Shown: piece by piece, positions 20,062-29,259 of the stretch
Layout of the letters: every line of letters starts with the position of its first letter
How positions within the stretch are numbered: the stretch's first letter is position 1
NCBI GenBank assembly: GCA_002699085.1
Contig: PAAR01000027.1
Coordinates: 1 to 64,000, forward strand
DNA length: 64,000 nt
Direction of reading: 5' to 3'
Source: Micavibrio sp.
Lineage (GTDB): Bacteria; Pseudomonadota; Alphaproteobacteria; Micavibrionales; UBA9664
The notes under the pieces: model-generated
What the model was told of the DNA's origin: nothing
Databases searched by the model: none
The model's input: only the letters and a program-made list of their open reading frames with translations
Translations under genes and position numbers: made by a program

Positions 20062-20125
20062 TTGTCATGCCCGCTTTATGCGGGCATCCGGATCCCCGCA
20101 TAAAGCGGGGATGACAAAAACAATG
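20062..20125. repeat. Palindromic intergenic element (REP/dRS3-like)
   Basis: Two arms each form a short hairpin (CCCGCTTTATGCGGG at 20070-20084 and CCCGCATAAAGCGGG at 20095-20109). They are roughly reverse complements of each other, bounded by TGTCAT and ATGACA, so they can also pair as one long hairpin. The design recalls the small mobile palindromes of many proteobacteria. Only this copy is visible here. Placed just behind etfA, it can also act as a transcript end. Confidence 0.75.
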
Positions 20126-20158
20126 TAACCTTCGGGATGTGCCTGCGAATAAGCTTGT

Positions 20159-20686
20159 ATGAAAAAATTTATACTGCCTAGCTTATTCACGCTTTTTATT
20201 GTTGCCGTTATATCAATTTCGGCAAATGGAGGAACTGATATGAACAAACAAGCCACAACCAAAGATGATCTATCGCATTTAACCGAAGAGCAAAAAGCCA
20301 TTACTTTGCATGGCGGTACAGAACCGCCTTTTAAGAACGCCTATTGGAACGAAAAACGGGACGGCATCTATGTTGATGTGATTAACGGTAAACCTCTTTT
20401 CTCTTCTACCGATAAATTCGACAGCGGTACAGGCTGGCCCAGCTTCACGCGCCCTATACAAGACAATTTTGTCAAAGATGAAGTCGACACAAAATACGGC
20501 ATGGTAAGGACAGAAGTAAAATCCGCTGAAACGGACAGCCATTTAGGCCATGTCTTTAATGACGGTCCTGCTGAGGCTGGCGGGTTGCGCTATTGCATTA
20601 ACTCTGCTTCCCTGCGCTTTATCCCTAAGGAAAAAATGGAAAAAGAAGGTTATGGCGAATATCTCGTCCTATTTGATGAAGAGTGA
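20159..20686 (+). CDS. msrB: Exported peptide-methionine (R)-S-oxide reductase MsrB
   Basis: The 175-residue protein starts with a membrane or signal segment ([20 protein letters not shown]) and then a full MsrB domain. It has [14 protein letters not shown] near residue 97, the His/Asp region [12 protein letters not shown] near 123, and the catalytic Cys in [15 protein letters not shown] near 143. MsrB repairs methionine-R-sulfoxide. The usual CxxC zinc pair before PLF is absent ([13 protein letters not shown]), so it belongs to the zinc-free type. The leader implies action in the envelope. Confidence 0.92.
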   Translation: MKKFILPSLFTLFIVAVISISANGGTDMNKQATTKDDLSHLTEEQKAITLHGGTEPPFKNAYWNEKRDGIYVDVINGKPLFSSTDKFDSGTGWPSFTRPIQDNFVKDEVDTKYGMVRTEVKSAETDSHLGHVFNDGPAEAGGLRYCINSASLRFIPKEKMEKEGYGEYLVLFDEE

Positions 20687-20806
20687 GCCACCACCATTAA
20701 CTAAAAAAGCGTATAAATAAATAACGACCATTACAAAAAACAGGCAAGCAATTAAAGGCCCCCATTTTTTTCTGCTTTTAGGCTTGTCCTTTTTTTTGAT
20801 TTTCAT
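20669..20806 (-). CDS. Small single-pass membrane protein (45 residues)
   Basis: ATG at 20804-20806 opens a frame starting [18 protein letters not shown], a strongly basic head followed by one hydrophobic helix (residues 17-36) and the tail [21 protein letters not shown] lies upstream. The layout of basic head plus one helix is typical of real small membrane proteins. Its 3' end overlaps msrB on the other strand by 18 bases. No family is recognised. Confidence 0.5.
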   Translation of the reverse strand: MKIKKKDKPKSRKKWGPLIACLFFVMVVIYLYAFLVNGGGSLFIK

Positions 20807-20820
20807 GTAGTCTTAGCCTT

Positions 20821-20958
20821 ATGCGTATTATCATCTGTTCAATCATTATTACACTAAGCCTAGCAGCTTGCGGGGTAAAGCCAAAATCACTTTCTGCACC
20901 AGACGGCTATAGTGGCAAAGCCTACCCACAAAGCTACCCGAACAATGTTAGCGATTAA
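20821..20958 (+). CDS. Small LptM-like lipoprotein
   Basis: This 45-residue frame starts MRIIICSIIITLSLAACG, a clear lipoprotein signal with lipobox LAAC (Cys17), and ends with a Tyr/Pro-rich tail KAYPQSYPNNVSD. Small lipoproteins with a CG..K start and YPxxYP tail stand before lysA and the TIGR02302 gene in many alphaproteobacteria and are annotated as LptM-like (LPS translocon maturation). Here lysA is missing and the DUF4175 gene begins inside its last codons (14-base overlap). Confidence 0.7.
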   Translation: MRIIICSIIITLSLAACGVKPKSLSAPDGYSGKAYPQSYPNNVSD

Positions 20959-23275
20959 AAAAGCTTTTGCATGGCTGAGTCTTTTTATTGAAAGCGTAGC
21001 ACTAGCTTGCTGGATGCCACTTACACTCACATTCTTCTATTCGGCCCTAGCTATAGTTTTCACCCTGCCATTGTGGGCTTACGGGCTCTGGCTTATGGCT
21101 GCGCTATTATTGCTTATCAAAGGCTTTAAACATTGGCACCTTCCGACCACGCAAGAAATCAACAAAACATTAGAATCCAGAAGTCACGTTACAGGTCGTC
21201 CTATTGAAAGTCTTGAAGATACAACGCTTACAGAGCCGAGTGACTTCCAAGCACATCTTTGGCACGCCTCACAAGAAAAGAAACGTAAACATCTAAAAAG
21301 CTTACATTTCTTGCATCCCTCTATTCGCTTGGAGACAGTAGATTCAAATGCATTACGCATTGCTGCTGTCCTTTTATTCATCATCGCTCTTGTTGTAACA
21401 GGTCAGTATTTTCCACAAAAAATGAAAGCAGCCTTTTGGCCGTTTACGCAGAGTGATGACAGCAGCACTATCTTAACTGTAACGCCACCACAATATATCA
21501 AAAAGCCTTTGCAGCGCATTGCCGGATTCAATAACGAAGTGCCTGTAGATATCTATGAAGGCAGTAAAATTAGTGTGAGTCATACACAACCTATTCTCAA
21601 ACCTAAACTTATTATAAATGAAAAAGAAATATCTTTTAAAAACAATATAGAAGAGGTTATTTCTAATCCTTTAGATAAAGTTATTTTATCCTATGCACCC
21701 TTGCTTAAAAGACAGTGGAACGTCAATTACATTGAAGATCAAAACCCCACGATTAAAGTTACAGACAAGCTAAGCCACTCATCCATCGGGGCACTTGAAA
21801 TACCTGTTAGTCTTTATGATGATTTTGGCATTAAAGAAATTCAGTTCTCCTTTGATCTTGCACCTGTCGTCGAAGAACAACCACTCTTTGGCACAGCTTA
21901 TGAAGAAACCAAAGCATTAAACACCAATGAAGATGAAACGCTTGAAACATCGTTAAAATTTGATGTAACCGAACATTTATGGAGCGGTTTACCCGTGACA
22001 CTAACATTACAGGCTATGGATTTTGCAGGGCAAAAAAGTGAGATACTGAATATTGATGCTATTTTGCCTGAAAGAGATTTCTTGGATAAGCGTGCACAAA
22101 AACTTATTGCCGCACGTAAACGTCTTGCATGGGAGGGTGTCGATGCCTATAGCGATATTCAACAGGAGATAACACCTATCCTTGAATCCGCCGATCTTGA
22201 ACGCCTAGATATCTCTATCTATTTAGCCGCTAAGACACTCCTTGAACGAATAAAGACCAAAGATAAAAATGTTTTGGACAGCATAAGCCTTCTATGGAAA
22301 GTAGCTTTAGAGATGGAAGATCAAGGCCTGACTCGTGAATATGACGCCCTTAAAAAAGCCATTCAGGATTTAATGAAAGCCCTTCAAGATAATGCTGAAG
22401 ACAAAAAACTAGCGCAAAAGTTTGGCTCACTCTCTGAACAATTAGATCGCTATGTCGACAAACTAAGCAAAGACATGAAAGAAAAGTCTCAACAAAAACT
22501 CGGCGACAAAACACCTGAAAATATTGACGATATGATGCTTTCTCAAGAAGATTTCGATAACTTCATGGAAGATTTATTGCGAGATCTTCAAAAGGGTAAA
22601 AGCGATCAAGCACAAGACAAACTCTCTCGTCTTGAGGACTTTATTGATAATATCGTGCCTGACCTCAATGAAGAACTACCCCCTGAGATAGATTTCAGCA
22701 TGAAAAGTATTGATGAACTTGATCGCCTGATTGAGGCTGAAGAAGACCTGCTGAAGCGCACAAAAGAAGCTGCGCAGAACCTTAGCTCTACGCAACCTTT
22801 AGCCTTAGAACAAAACGCCCTTCGCCTTATTCTTGGCCAACTTATCGCCGAAGCCGCAGAGCGTTTAGATAATATCCCTCAAGGCCTTGGTATGGCGGAA
22901 TTAGAGATGCGGGTTGTTACACTCGACCTAAAACAAGAAAACGCAGAAAGCGCTATACCGCATGAAGAAAAAGTCATTGAATATTTACGTGAAGGCCAAG
23001 AAGAACTGGAACAGCAGCTTGAACAACAAATCGCTCAAATGCTTAACCCGCTCGGTAAAGACGGTATGAACGGCAAAGACCCACTTGGCAGACCTATTCC
23101 AGGTGGCAAAGGTGATAAAACCAATCCTCTAAATGACAATACTGTTAAAATCCCTGATGAAGCCGAGCAAAAACGTCTCCGTGAAATCCTCGATACCTTG
23201 CGTGAACGGGCTGGTGAATATGATCGCCCAAAAGAAGAGCTAGAATACATCCGTAAACTGCTTGAGAAGTTTTAG
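20945..23275 (+). CDS. DUF4175 (TIGR02302) membrane protein
   Basis: The 776-residue protein has two N-terminal membrane helices and a third near residues 140-165, then a large periplasmic part. From about residue 500 it has long Glu/Lys/Gln-rich coiled-coil helices, ending in a GKDPLGRPIPGGKG Gly/Pro segment and a conserved C-terminal helix (LREILDTLRERAGEYDRP). This is the architecture of the alphaproteobacterial TIGR02302 family of unknown function. ATG 20945 (MLAIKKAFAW) is preferred to 20912 because it removes an unrelated basic head and overlaps the lipoprotein only slightly. It converges on the CNNM gene with one base between stops. Confidence 0.88.
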   Translation: MLAIKKAFAWLSLFIESVALACWMPLTLTFFYSALAIVFTLPLWAYGLWLMAALLLLIKGFKHWHLPTTQEINKTLESRSHVTGRPIESLEDTTLTEPSDFQAHLWHASQEKKRKHLKSLHFLHPSIRLETVDSNALRIAAVLLFIIALVVTGQYFPQKMKAAFWPFTQSDDSSTILTVTPPQYIKKPLQRIAGFNNEVPVDIYEGSKISVSHTQPILKPKLIINEKEISFKNNIEEVISNPLDKVILSYAPLLKRQWNVNYIEDQNPTIKVTDKLSHSSIGALEIPVSLYDDFGIKEIQFSFDLAPVVEEQPLFGTAYEETKALNTNEDETLETSLKFDVTEHLWSGLPVTLTLQAMDFAGQKSEILNIDAILPERDFLDKRAQKLIAARKRLAWEGVDAYSDIQQEITPILESADLERLDISIYLAAKTLLERIKTKDKNVLDSISLLWKVALEMEDQGLTREYDALKKAIQDLMKALQDNAEDKKLAQKFGSLSEQLDRYVDKLSKDMKEKSQQKLGDKTPENIDDMMLSQEDFDNFMEDLLRDLQKGKSDQAQDKLSRLEDFIDNIVPDLNEELPPEIDFSMKSIDELDRLIEAEEDLLKRTKEAAQNLSSTQPLALEQNALRLILGQLIAEAAERLDNIPQGLGMAELEMRVVTLDLKQENAESAIPHEEKVIEYLREGQEELEQQLEQQIAQMLNPLGKDGMNGKDPLGRPIPGGKGDKTNPLNDNTVKIPDEAEQKRLREILDTLRERAGEYDRPKEELEYIRKLLEKF

Positions 23276-23276
23276 G

Positions 23277-24569
23277 TTATTTCTGCTTTTCAGGTGGATA
23301 GATTTTCACTTCCATGATTTGATTGCGCTGACGTTTTGTTACTTTGAAGCGGAACCCTTGGAAATTAAAGACCTGCCCTACTTCTGGGATCATTTTGCTC
23401 TCATATAAAATCAAACCAGCGACAGTCGAGTAGTCTTCTTCATCAGACAAATTCCACTCAAACTCACGATTAAGGTCACGAATAGCCACCGTACCTTCTA
23501 CAACATAGGCTCCATTCGGCATTGGCGTCACACCAGGAACTGGTACATCATGCTCGTCATCAATCTCACCAACGATTTCTTCTAAAATGTCTTCAAGCGT
23601 TACAACACCCATTAATGCACCGTATTCATCAATCACAATAGCAAAATGTTCTTTACGCTCTTTAAATGCCTGCAACTGGTCAAACAGCGTTGTCGTTTCT
23701 GGAATAAACCACGCTTCAGAAGCAACCTCACCAAGATTTAATTCCTTGTAGTTATCGCCCATTTTTTGTAGCTCACGCATCAGCCATTTCGCATGAATAA
23801 TACCAATAATATTATCTTGATTATCTTTCCAGATCGGCAGCCTCGTATATGGGCAATTTAAAACTTCTGTGATAATTTGATCGAGCGGGGTTTCAACATC
23901 AATCATCACCATGTTTTTACGGTGCGTCATAATCTCACTAACTTCTACCTCAGCCAAATCAAGAATAGAGCGCAGCATCGCCCGTTGTTCCCAACGCTCG
24001 ACATCTTGGCCTTCGTGTAACTCAATAGCACCACGTAGCTCTTCTTCAGAAGTATCAGCAATGTTACTTGTATCAATGCCAAAGACACTCAAAATTTTAT
24101 AAACAAGCCAAACAACCGCTTCTGTGATAGGGCCAAAAATCAGCACTATATACTTAACAACAGGCGCAACAACCAAAGCCATGCGGCTTGAATAAAGCAA
24201 CGCATATGTTTTTGGCATCACTTCTGAGAATATTAAAACTAACAATGTCATAACAAGTGTCGCCCAAACAACACCGCTTTCACCCACAAGTTTTAGGAAT
24301 AAAACCGTAGCTAAAGCAGAAGCCAAGATATTCACAAGATTATTACCAAGCAATAAAGCACCAATCATTTTGTCTTTACGCTCCCGCAATCGATTAACTA
24401 AAGAAGCTCGCTTATTCCCCTCTTTCTCTAAACCATGCATACTCGCTTTGGAAGCTGCTGTTAAAGCTGTTTCCGACCCCGAAAAGAAGGCTGACAATAC
24501 TAACAAAAAAAGAATGACGAACATCACAAAGAATGTTTCAAATGTCCAAACAGATTGTTCAATATCCAT
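23277..24569 (-). CDS. CNNM/CorC-type transporter with CBS pair (HlyC/CorC family)
   Basis: The 430-residue protein has an N-terminal DUF21 membrane domain (residues 10-190, with FFSGSETALTAASKA), a CBS pair (residues 210-330, with DEYGALMGVVTLEDILEEIV) and a C-terminal CorC_HlyC domain. CNNM-like proteins are linked to Mg2+ or Co2+ efflux and resistance; the old label haemolysin is misleading. The FSGSE and ALLLGNNLVNI membrane motifs are intact. In related bacteria it lies near xerD, aroK and aroB; here xerD is nearby but the aro genes are not. Confidence 0.92.
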   Translation of the reverse strand: MDIEQSVWTFETFFVMFVILFLLVLSAFFSGSETALTAASKASMHGLEKEGNKRASLVNRLRERKDKMIGALLLGNNLVNILASALATVLFLKLVGESGVVWATLVMTLLVLIFSEVMPKTYALLYSSRMALVVAPVVKYIVLIFGPITEAVVWLVYKILSVFGIDTSNIADTSEEELRGAIELHEGQDVERWEQRAMLRSILDLAEVEVSEIMTHRKNMVMIDVETPLDQIITEVLNCPYTRLPIWKDNQDNIIGIIHAKWLMRELQKMGDNYKELNLGEVASEAWFIPETTTLFDQLQAFKERKEHFAIVIDEYGALMGVVTLEDILEEIVGEIDDEHDVPVPGVTPMPNGAYVVEGTVAIRDLNREFEWNLSDEEDYSTVAGLILYESKMIPEVGQVFNFQGFRFKVTKRQRNQIMEVKIYPPEKQK

Positions 24570-24634
24570 AGTTTTTCTTTCTAATCCTTAAATCACCACT
24601 TTACAGTGAAACAAATTCTTTTATATAACAAAGC

Positions 24635-24850
24635 ATGGCTTTAATTCAGACACAACCAAGACGTAAAAGACCGATGAGTCCGCTCCCGTTAAAAGGGATC
24701 GTGATGGTACTTATCTTAATTGGCTTTATTGCCCTTCTTTATACGCTTTTTAAACCAGTTCCTGTGACAACACAAGAGATCACAAAGCAATATAGCTATG
24801 ATGATTTCAACGCCCTACTTAAAAACAACGATACAGCAAGCACTCAATAA
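24635..24850 (+). CDS. Small single-pass membrane protein
   Basis: The 71-residue protein has a basic cytoplasmic start (MALIQTQPRRKRPMSPLP), one membrane helix (residues 21-42) and a polar outside tail. No family is recognised. It is divergent from the CNNM gene and nine bases ahead of the next secreted-protein gene, so the two may form an operon leading to xerD. Confidence 0.65.
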   Translation: MALIQTQPRRKRPMSPLPLKGIVMVLILIGFIALLYTLFKPVPVTTQEITKQYSYDDFNALLKNNDTASTQ

Positions 24851-24859
24851 GGATAAGGC

Positions 24860-26341
24860 ATGCGCTTTTTACTCATTTTATTGCTCATAACTATGAGTGC
24901 TACAGCCTCGGCCGCCGAAAGACCCTATTATGCGGTAGGCTTTACCAATAAAGACCAGCAAACATTTGACAATGATCTTTGGGCTGGGTTGTCGATGAAA
25001 AAATACTACACATTAGTCGAATCGATTGGCTCAAACTTGTCTAAAACAGAACGTGGCCTTTTGAGAGATTTACTGACAACCGAAGCCAAACCGCCTGTGA
25101 GCAACGCCGCAGATGCAGAAAAAGACTATTTAGCTGTACGGATGAAAAAACTCATTGAGTTAGGCTACCCGCAGGACTCAGTCGTACTTTATCAACTGGC
25201 ACAAAAATATGATTTACCTAAAGACATCCATAAACTCGGGATAATGGCAGGTTTCTTTAGTGATAAAGGCGATTTAGCATGCCTAGACTACCGTGCAGCA
25301 GTGCAAAAGACACAATTGGATAAATGGGAAGATGCTGAAATTTTATGCGGCATGATTGATACGGACTTTGAAGATGCACCAAAGAAATCAATTTCGATTG
25401 AGAACTTTAATAAACTACCTTTTGAAAAGCAGTCACTGATTTTTTCTCATAAAAACATCACACTCAAACACAAAGAAACCGTCTCTTTAAAAGATCGCCC
25501 TGCACCACTCACTCTTTTATTTATTGCGCAAAAAATGGGTGACACACCTTCTTTACATTACAAAATCAAGCTTCTATTGGATGATTACGGCATTAAGTCG
25601 GTGGCATTTGATAAAAACGAAACCGAAGCATCGCCTGATTTCAAACTATACAAACAACGCCAAACGCTTTTAGATAAGGATGCGGATAAGGAAGATAGAG
25701 CAGAATCTTTTAAGGCTATTCTAAAACAAAGATTATCTATACCCGCCGCTTTCTTTGCACCTCTAATGCAGAAAAACTATGCCGCTGAGCTAGAAATAAA
25801 ACTATCAGCTATTGAGATATTCGATTTAGCAGCTATTGCCGAAGAATTAAATATCGAATCACCTTATAAAAACGAAGAATTAGAGTCTAATCCAGCCCTT
25901 CCATTTGTGCTTTTGCACAATAAATCTTCAATTAAACCAGAGATGCTAGAAAACTGGTTCAATAATTTCTGCTTCGATACGCCTGTCTTTAACCCCAGAT
26001 TCTGCATGAATACTTACCTTTTAGCTGATAAGCAATTGGGGAAGAATTTCACGCCTGAAATAAAAAAACAGATTTATGGTAAATTTTTTACCTTGACATC
26101 ATACGTAAATTATGCGATGCCTATTGATGATATTTTAGGACTTTATCCGTCTAAACCGTTAAATAAGAACAAAGGATATAACCTACTATATGGCTTACGT
26201 TTAGGAAGTGATGGTGTAAATACATTGAGCTTCCCTCTTTTTGAGGTTACTATGTCCTTAGCAGAGGATGGTGTGCTGGCTAAAAAAACAGCACATCAAC
26301 TAAGCATAAAAAACATGGTGACGTTAAAAGAGACTAATTGA
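24860..26341 (+). CDS. Secreted protein of unknown function
   Basis: The 493-residue protein begins with a signal peptide (MRFLLILLLITMSATASAA, cleavage near residue 19). The mature part is mostly helical, with TPR-like features but no clear consensus, and holds several Cys. I do not recognise a domain. Large exported proteins of low conservation are seen at this position before xerD in related bacteria. GGATAAGGC supports the ATG. xerD follows after 21 bases. Confidence 0.75.
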   Translation: MRFLLILLLITMSATASAAERPYYAVGFTNKDQQTFDNDLWAGLSMKKYYTLVESIGSNLSKTERGLLRDLLTTEAKPPVSNAADAEKDYLAVRMKKLIELGYPQDSVVLYQLAQKYDLPKDIHKLGIMAGFFSDKGDLACLDYRAAVQKTQLDKWEDAEILCGMIDTDFEDAPKKSISIENFNKLPFEKQSLIFSHKNITLKHKETVSLKDRPAPLTLLFIAQKMGDTPSLHYKIKLLLDDYGIKSVAFDKNETEASPDFKLYKQRQTLLDKDADKEDRAESFKAILKQRLSIPAAFFAPLMQKNYAAELEIKLSAIEIFDLAAIAEELNIESPYKNEELESNPALPFVLLHNKSSIKPEMLENWFNNFCFDTPVFNPRFCMNTYLLADKQLGKNFTPEIKKQIYGKFFTLTSYVNYAMPIDDILGLYPSKPLNKNKGYNLLYGLRLGSDGVNTLSFPLFEVTMSLAEDGVLAKKTAHQLSIKNMVTLKETN

Positions 26342-26362
26342 GTTAATTAAGGAGATAAAATA

Positions 26363-27352
26363 ATGGCTAGACCTGGACGCCCGGCACTGCCGAGAGACCC
26401 TAACCACCCGATGATCCAATCATATCTTGATATGCTTGTATCTCAAAAAGGGGCTGCCCAAAATACAGTTGCTGCCTATGAAAGAGACTTAAACGACTTT
26501 CATACCTTTGCTAAACAGGAAGGTTTTGACGTTGTCAAAGCGACTCCTGAAAACGTAAAAGCCTATATGGGTGATCTAAGCACACGTATCCATGTAAAAG
26601 GTCAGAAAGAAGGAAAAATTTCAGAACGTACGAAAGCACGTCGTCTATCGGCACTTCGTCAGTTCTACATGTTCACTATTTCAGAAGGAAAGCGCGATAG
26701 CGATCCAACATCAAATATTGAAAGCCCGAAACAAACAAGAACATTGCCAAAAACACTGACAGAATCTGAAGTGACACACTTAATCACAACAGCAGGTAAA
26801 TCTGGTACACCAGCGTCTAAACGTTTGGTATGTCTACTTGAAATGCTTTATTCAAGTGGTTTGCGTGTATCTGAGCTTGTTGGCCTACCACTTTCATCAA
26901 TTGGCGAAGGCTCACAATTTGTTCTCGTTGCTGGTAAAGGCGGACGTGAACGTATGGTGCCTCTTTCTGAGCCTGCTCAAGATGCAATTAATGCCTATCT
27001 TGCTGTGCGTCAGAACTTCATCAGCCCAGATGATAAAGGTACACAAGCACAGTGGTTATACCCTTCTAAAACATCTGTTGTCGGTCATTTGACACGTCAA
27101 CGTTTTGCTCAGCTTCTGAAAGATTTATCTGATGACGCTGGTATGCCAGAAGGCAAAGTAAGCCCTCACGTTCTTCGTCACGCATTTGCGACTCACCTTC
27201 TCAAAAATGGTGCAGATCTTCGTGTTGTACAGAAAATGTTGGGTCACGCTGATATTGCGACAACACAGATTTACACACATGTGATCGGTGAAAACCTCAA
27301 GAAAACAGTTGAAGAGAAACATCCATTAAACAAGAAAACAGGCACTAAATAA
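26363..27352 (+). CDS. xerD: Site-specific tyrosine recombinase XerD
   Basis: The 329-residue protein has an N-terminal SAM-like core-binding domain (residues 15-125) and a catalytic domain. The catalytic residues are visible: Arg in SSGLRVSELVGLP, Lys in VAGKGGRERMVPL, His-x-x-Arg in SPHVLRHAFATHLLKNG, His in LGHADIATTQ and Tyr in IYTHV. XerD with XerC resolves chromosome dimers at dif. ATTAAGGAGAT supports the start. A strong terminator follows. Confidence 0.93.
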   Translation: MARPGRPALPRDPNHPMIQSYLDMLVSQKGAAQNTVAAYERDLNDFHTFAKQEGFDVVKATPENVKAYMGDLSTRIHVKGQKEGKISERTKARRLSALRQFYMFTISEGKRDSDPTSNIESPKQTRTLPKTLTESEVTHLITTAGKSGTPASKRLVCLLEMLYSSGLRVSELVGLPLSSIGEGSQFVLVAGKGGRERMVPLSEPAQDAINAYLAVRQNFISPDDKGTQAQWLYPSKTSVVGHLTRQRFAQLLKDLSDDAGMPEGKVSPHVLRHAFATHLLKNGADLRVVQKMLGHADIATTQIYTHVIGENLKKTVEEKHPLNKKTGTK

Positions 27353-27428
27353 GCCTGTTTCGCCATTTTTGTGGACAAAATATTCAATAATCGTTTTGAT
27401 TTCAAAGATAAAAATGCTAAAGATTATA

Positions 27429-27450
27429 AGCCCTCGAAAGAGGGCTTTTT
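27429..27450 (+). terminator. Terminator after xerD
   Basis: A 7-bp stem (AGCCCTC/GAGGGCT) with a GAAA tetraloop is followed by a run of T. It separates the xerD unit from accA. Confidence 0.9.
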
Positions 27451-27466
27451 AATGATAGTGAAATAG

Positions 27467-28417
27467 ATGAGCCAATTAAATTTTGAAAAACCAATTCTTG
27501 AGCTAGAAGGCAAAATCGCCGAGCTACGCCACATGACCAATGATGACGCAGGCCTAAACATAGCGGATGAGATCACCCGCATGGAAGGCAAGATAGAGCG
27601 TCTCTTAAAACAAACTTACAGCAAACTCACCGCTGCACAGGTTGTGCAAGTGGCACGCCACCAAAACCGTCCACATTTTGTGGACTATGTCGATCAGCTC
27701 ATTACAGATTTCACACCACTAGCGGGCGACCGTAACTTTGCAGAAGACCATGCTCTTATTGGCGGTTTAGGACGTTTTAACGGGCAACCTGTTGTTATTA
27801 TGGGGCAAGAAAAAGGCCATGACACACAAAGCCGTATTAAACACAATTTCGGCATGACACGTCCTGAAGGCTATCGCAAAGCACAGCGCCTTATGCATAT
27901 GGCAAACCAATTCGAACTGCCGATTTTGACGCTTGTTGATACAGCAGGCGCATACCCTGGTGTGGGTGCAGAAGAACGCGGCCAATCAGAAGCAATTGCG
28001 AAATCTATTGAGACATGTTTACGTGTTGAAACGCCCATCATCACCGCAATCATCGGTGAAGGCGGTTCTGGTGGCGCTATTGCGATTGCCACAGCTGACC
28101 GCATTATGATGCTGGAACATTCAATTTACAGTGTTATTTCACCCGAAGGCTGTGCGTCTATTTTATGGCGCAGTGCTGAACATGCAAAAGAGGCCGCAGC
28201 GGCTTTAAAATTAACGGCACAAGACCTGAAGGCATTAAAAATTATTGACGATATTATCCCAGAACCACTTGGCGGCGCACATCGCAATCCAAAATTGACG
28301 ATTCAAAATGTCGGTAAAAAAATCGAAGAGAACCTAAAAACACTCATGAAAAAGCCTAAAAACAGCCTCAAAGAGGCTCGACATGAGAAGTTTTTAGCGA
28401 TGGGCACTAATCTTTAA
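27467..28417 (+). CDS. accA: Acetyl-CoA carboxylase carboxyltransferase subunit alpha
   Basis: The 316-residue protein matches AccA along its length, with an N-terminal coiled region (FEKPILELEGKIAELRH), GRFNGQPVVIMGQEKG near residue 100, DTAGAYPGVGAEERGQSEAI near 160 and GEGGSGGAIAIATADR near 195. With AccD it transfers the carboxyl group from carboxybiotin to acetyl-CoA, the first step of fatty acid synthesis. It lies alone between the xerD terminator and the convergent RHH gene. Confidence 0.97.
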   Translation: MSQLNFEKPILELEGKIAELRHMTNDDAGLNIADEITRMEGKIERLLKQTYSKLTAAQVVQVARHQNRPHFVDYVDQLITDFTPLAGDRNFAEDHALIGGLGRFNGQPVVIMGQEKGHDTQSRIKHNFGMTRPEGYRKAQRLMHMANQFELPILTLVDTAGAYPGVGAEERGQSEAIAKSIETCLRVETPIITAIIGEGGSGGAIAIATADRIMMLEHSIYSVISPEGCASILWRSAEHAKEAAAALKLTAQDLKALKIIDDIIPEPLGGAHRNPKLTIQNVGKKIEENLKTLMKKPKNSLKEARHEKFLAMGTNL

Positions 28418-28425
28418 AATCCTTC

Positions 28426-28851
28426 TTAATAAGCACGTACGTGTACATCTTTAAAACGAGTCACATAGGCTTGCATAGCTGGTTTCTCGACCCGATAGTC
28501 CTCGTAAATTGGCACGTTTTTCTTTTCTAAATCGAGGCCTTTTTCTCGCTTTTGCATAGCACGATCACGCATGGCTTTAAAATTTCCATGGCCTGCACGA
28601 ATATGCCCCTCTTCTGTTGTTGCTGAACGATAATAAAGCATCAAAAAGACACGAATAGCCGCCGTTAATGATGTACTCTCATTTTTTTTGATCTGCACCA
28701 ATGTACAAAGATCATGAATATTACATTTCTCTCGTGCTGCTATTTCATTAATAGCCAACCACATTTCAGGCTCTAATCGTACAGAAGTACGGCGCCCGTT
28801 GATCGTAATGTTTTTACTAACAAGCGTTGAATTTATATTGCTTTCAGCCAT
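28426..28851 (-). CDS. Ribbon-helix-helix (RHH_4) domain protein
   Basis: The 141-residue protein holds the RHH_4 pattern in residues 15-80 (ITINGRRTSVRLEPEMW, then a helix with AIRVFLMLYY). It is followed by a basic C-terminal region. RHH_4 proteins are probable DNA-binding regulators found throughout alphaproteobacteria; no target is known. The gene converges on accA and is followed upstream by bolA on the same strand. Confidence 0.8.
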   Translation of the reverse strand: MAESNINSTLVSKNITINGRRTSVRLEPEMWLAINEIAAREKCNIHDLCTLVQIKKNESTSLTAAIRVFLMLYYRSATTEEGHIRAGHGNFKAMRDRAMQKREKGLDLEKKNVPIYEDYRVEKPAMQAYVTRFKDVHVRAY

Positions 28852-28922
28852 CGTCTTTGTCTCCCTTAGTTACTTACACTAGACAAAAACTATACTAAAG
28901 TATTATAAAATACAACCGAAAG

Positions 28923-29213
28923 TTATATTTTATTATGCGCTGTATTCAGTTCATTAGGCGTCAGAAGCTTCAAATTCACCGCGTGCAAGCCGTTTTCAAG
29001 CTCATTTTCCAGCAAATCATTCATAAAGCGGTGCCTACATATGCGTGTTTTGCCTTCAAAGAGTACAGATACAACCTGAAGATGTATGTGTGTCACCTGC
29101 CCTTCAATAAACCCACCATGGCCACGATGCGACTCACTTTTGTCCTTCACGCTAACTACAGCATTTGGATCTTGCTCTTTTATGAGACTTGTAATTACTT
29201 CTAAACGAGACAT
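28923..29213 (-). CDS. bolA: BolA-family protein
   Basis: The 96-residue protein begins MSRLEVITSLIKEQ. It carries the BolA fold, with the loop SESHRGHGG, then THIHLQVVSVLFEGK and RICRHRFMNDLLENEL. BolA proteins pair with monothiol glutaredoxins through an Fe-S cluster and affect iron handling and morphology. The start at 29213 is taken because AAGGATAAGAAT stands just before it; the longer frame from 29321 runs into the divergent DnaJ gene. bolA divergent from DnaJ-cobS-cobT is a conserved alphaproteobacterial layout. Confidence 0.93.
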   Translation of the reverse strand: MSRLEVITSLIKEQDPNAVVSVKDKSESHRGHGGFIEGQVTHIHLQVVSVLFEGKTRICRHRFMNDLLENELENGLHAVNLKLLTPNELNTAHNKI

Positions 29214-29259
29214 ATTCTTATCCTTTGTGATATAATGAGAAAAAAAACAGAAAGATGCA

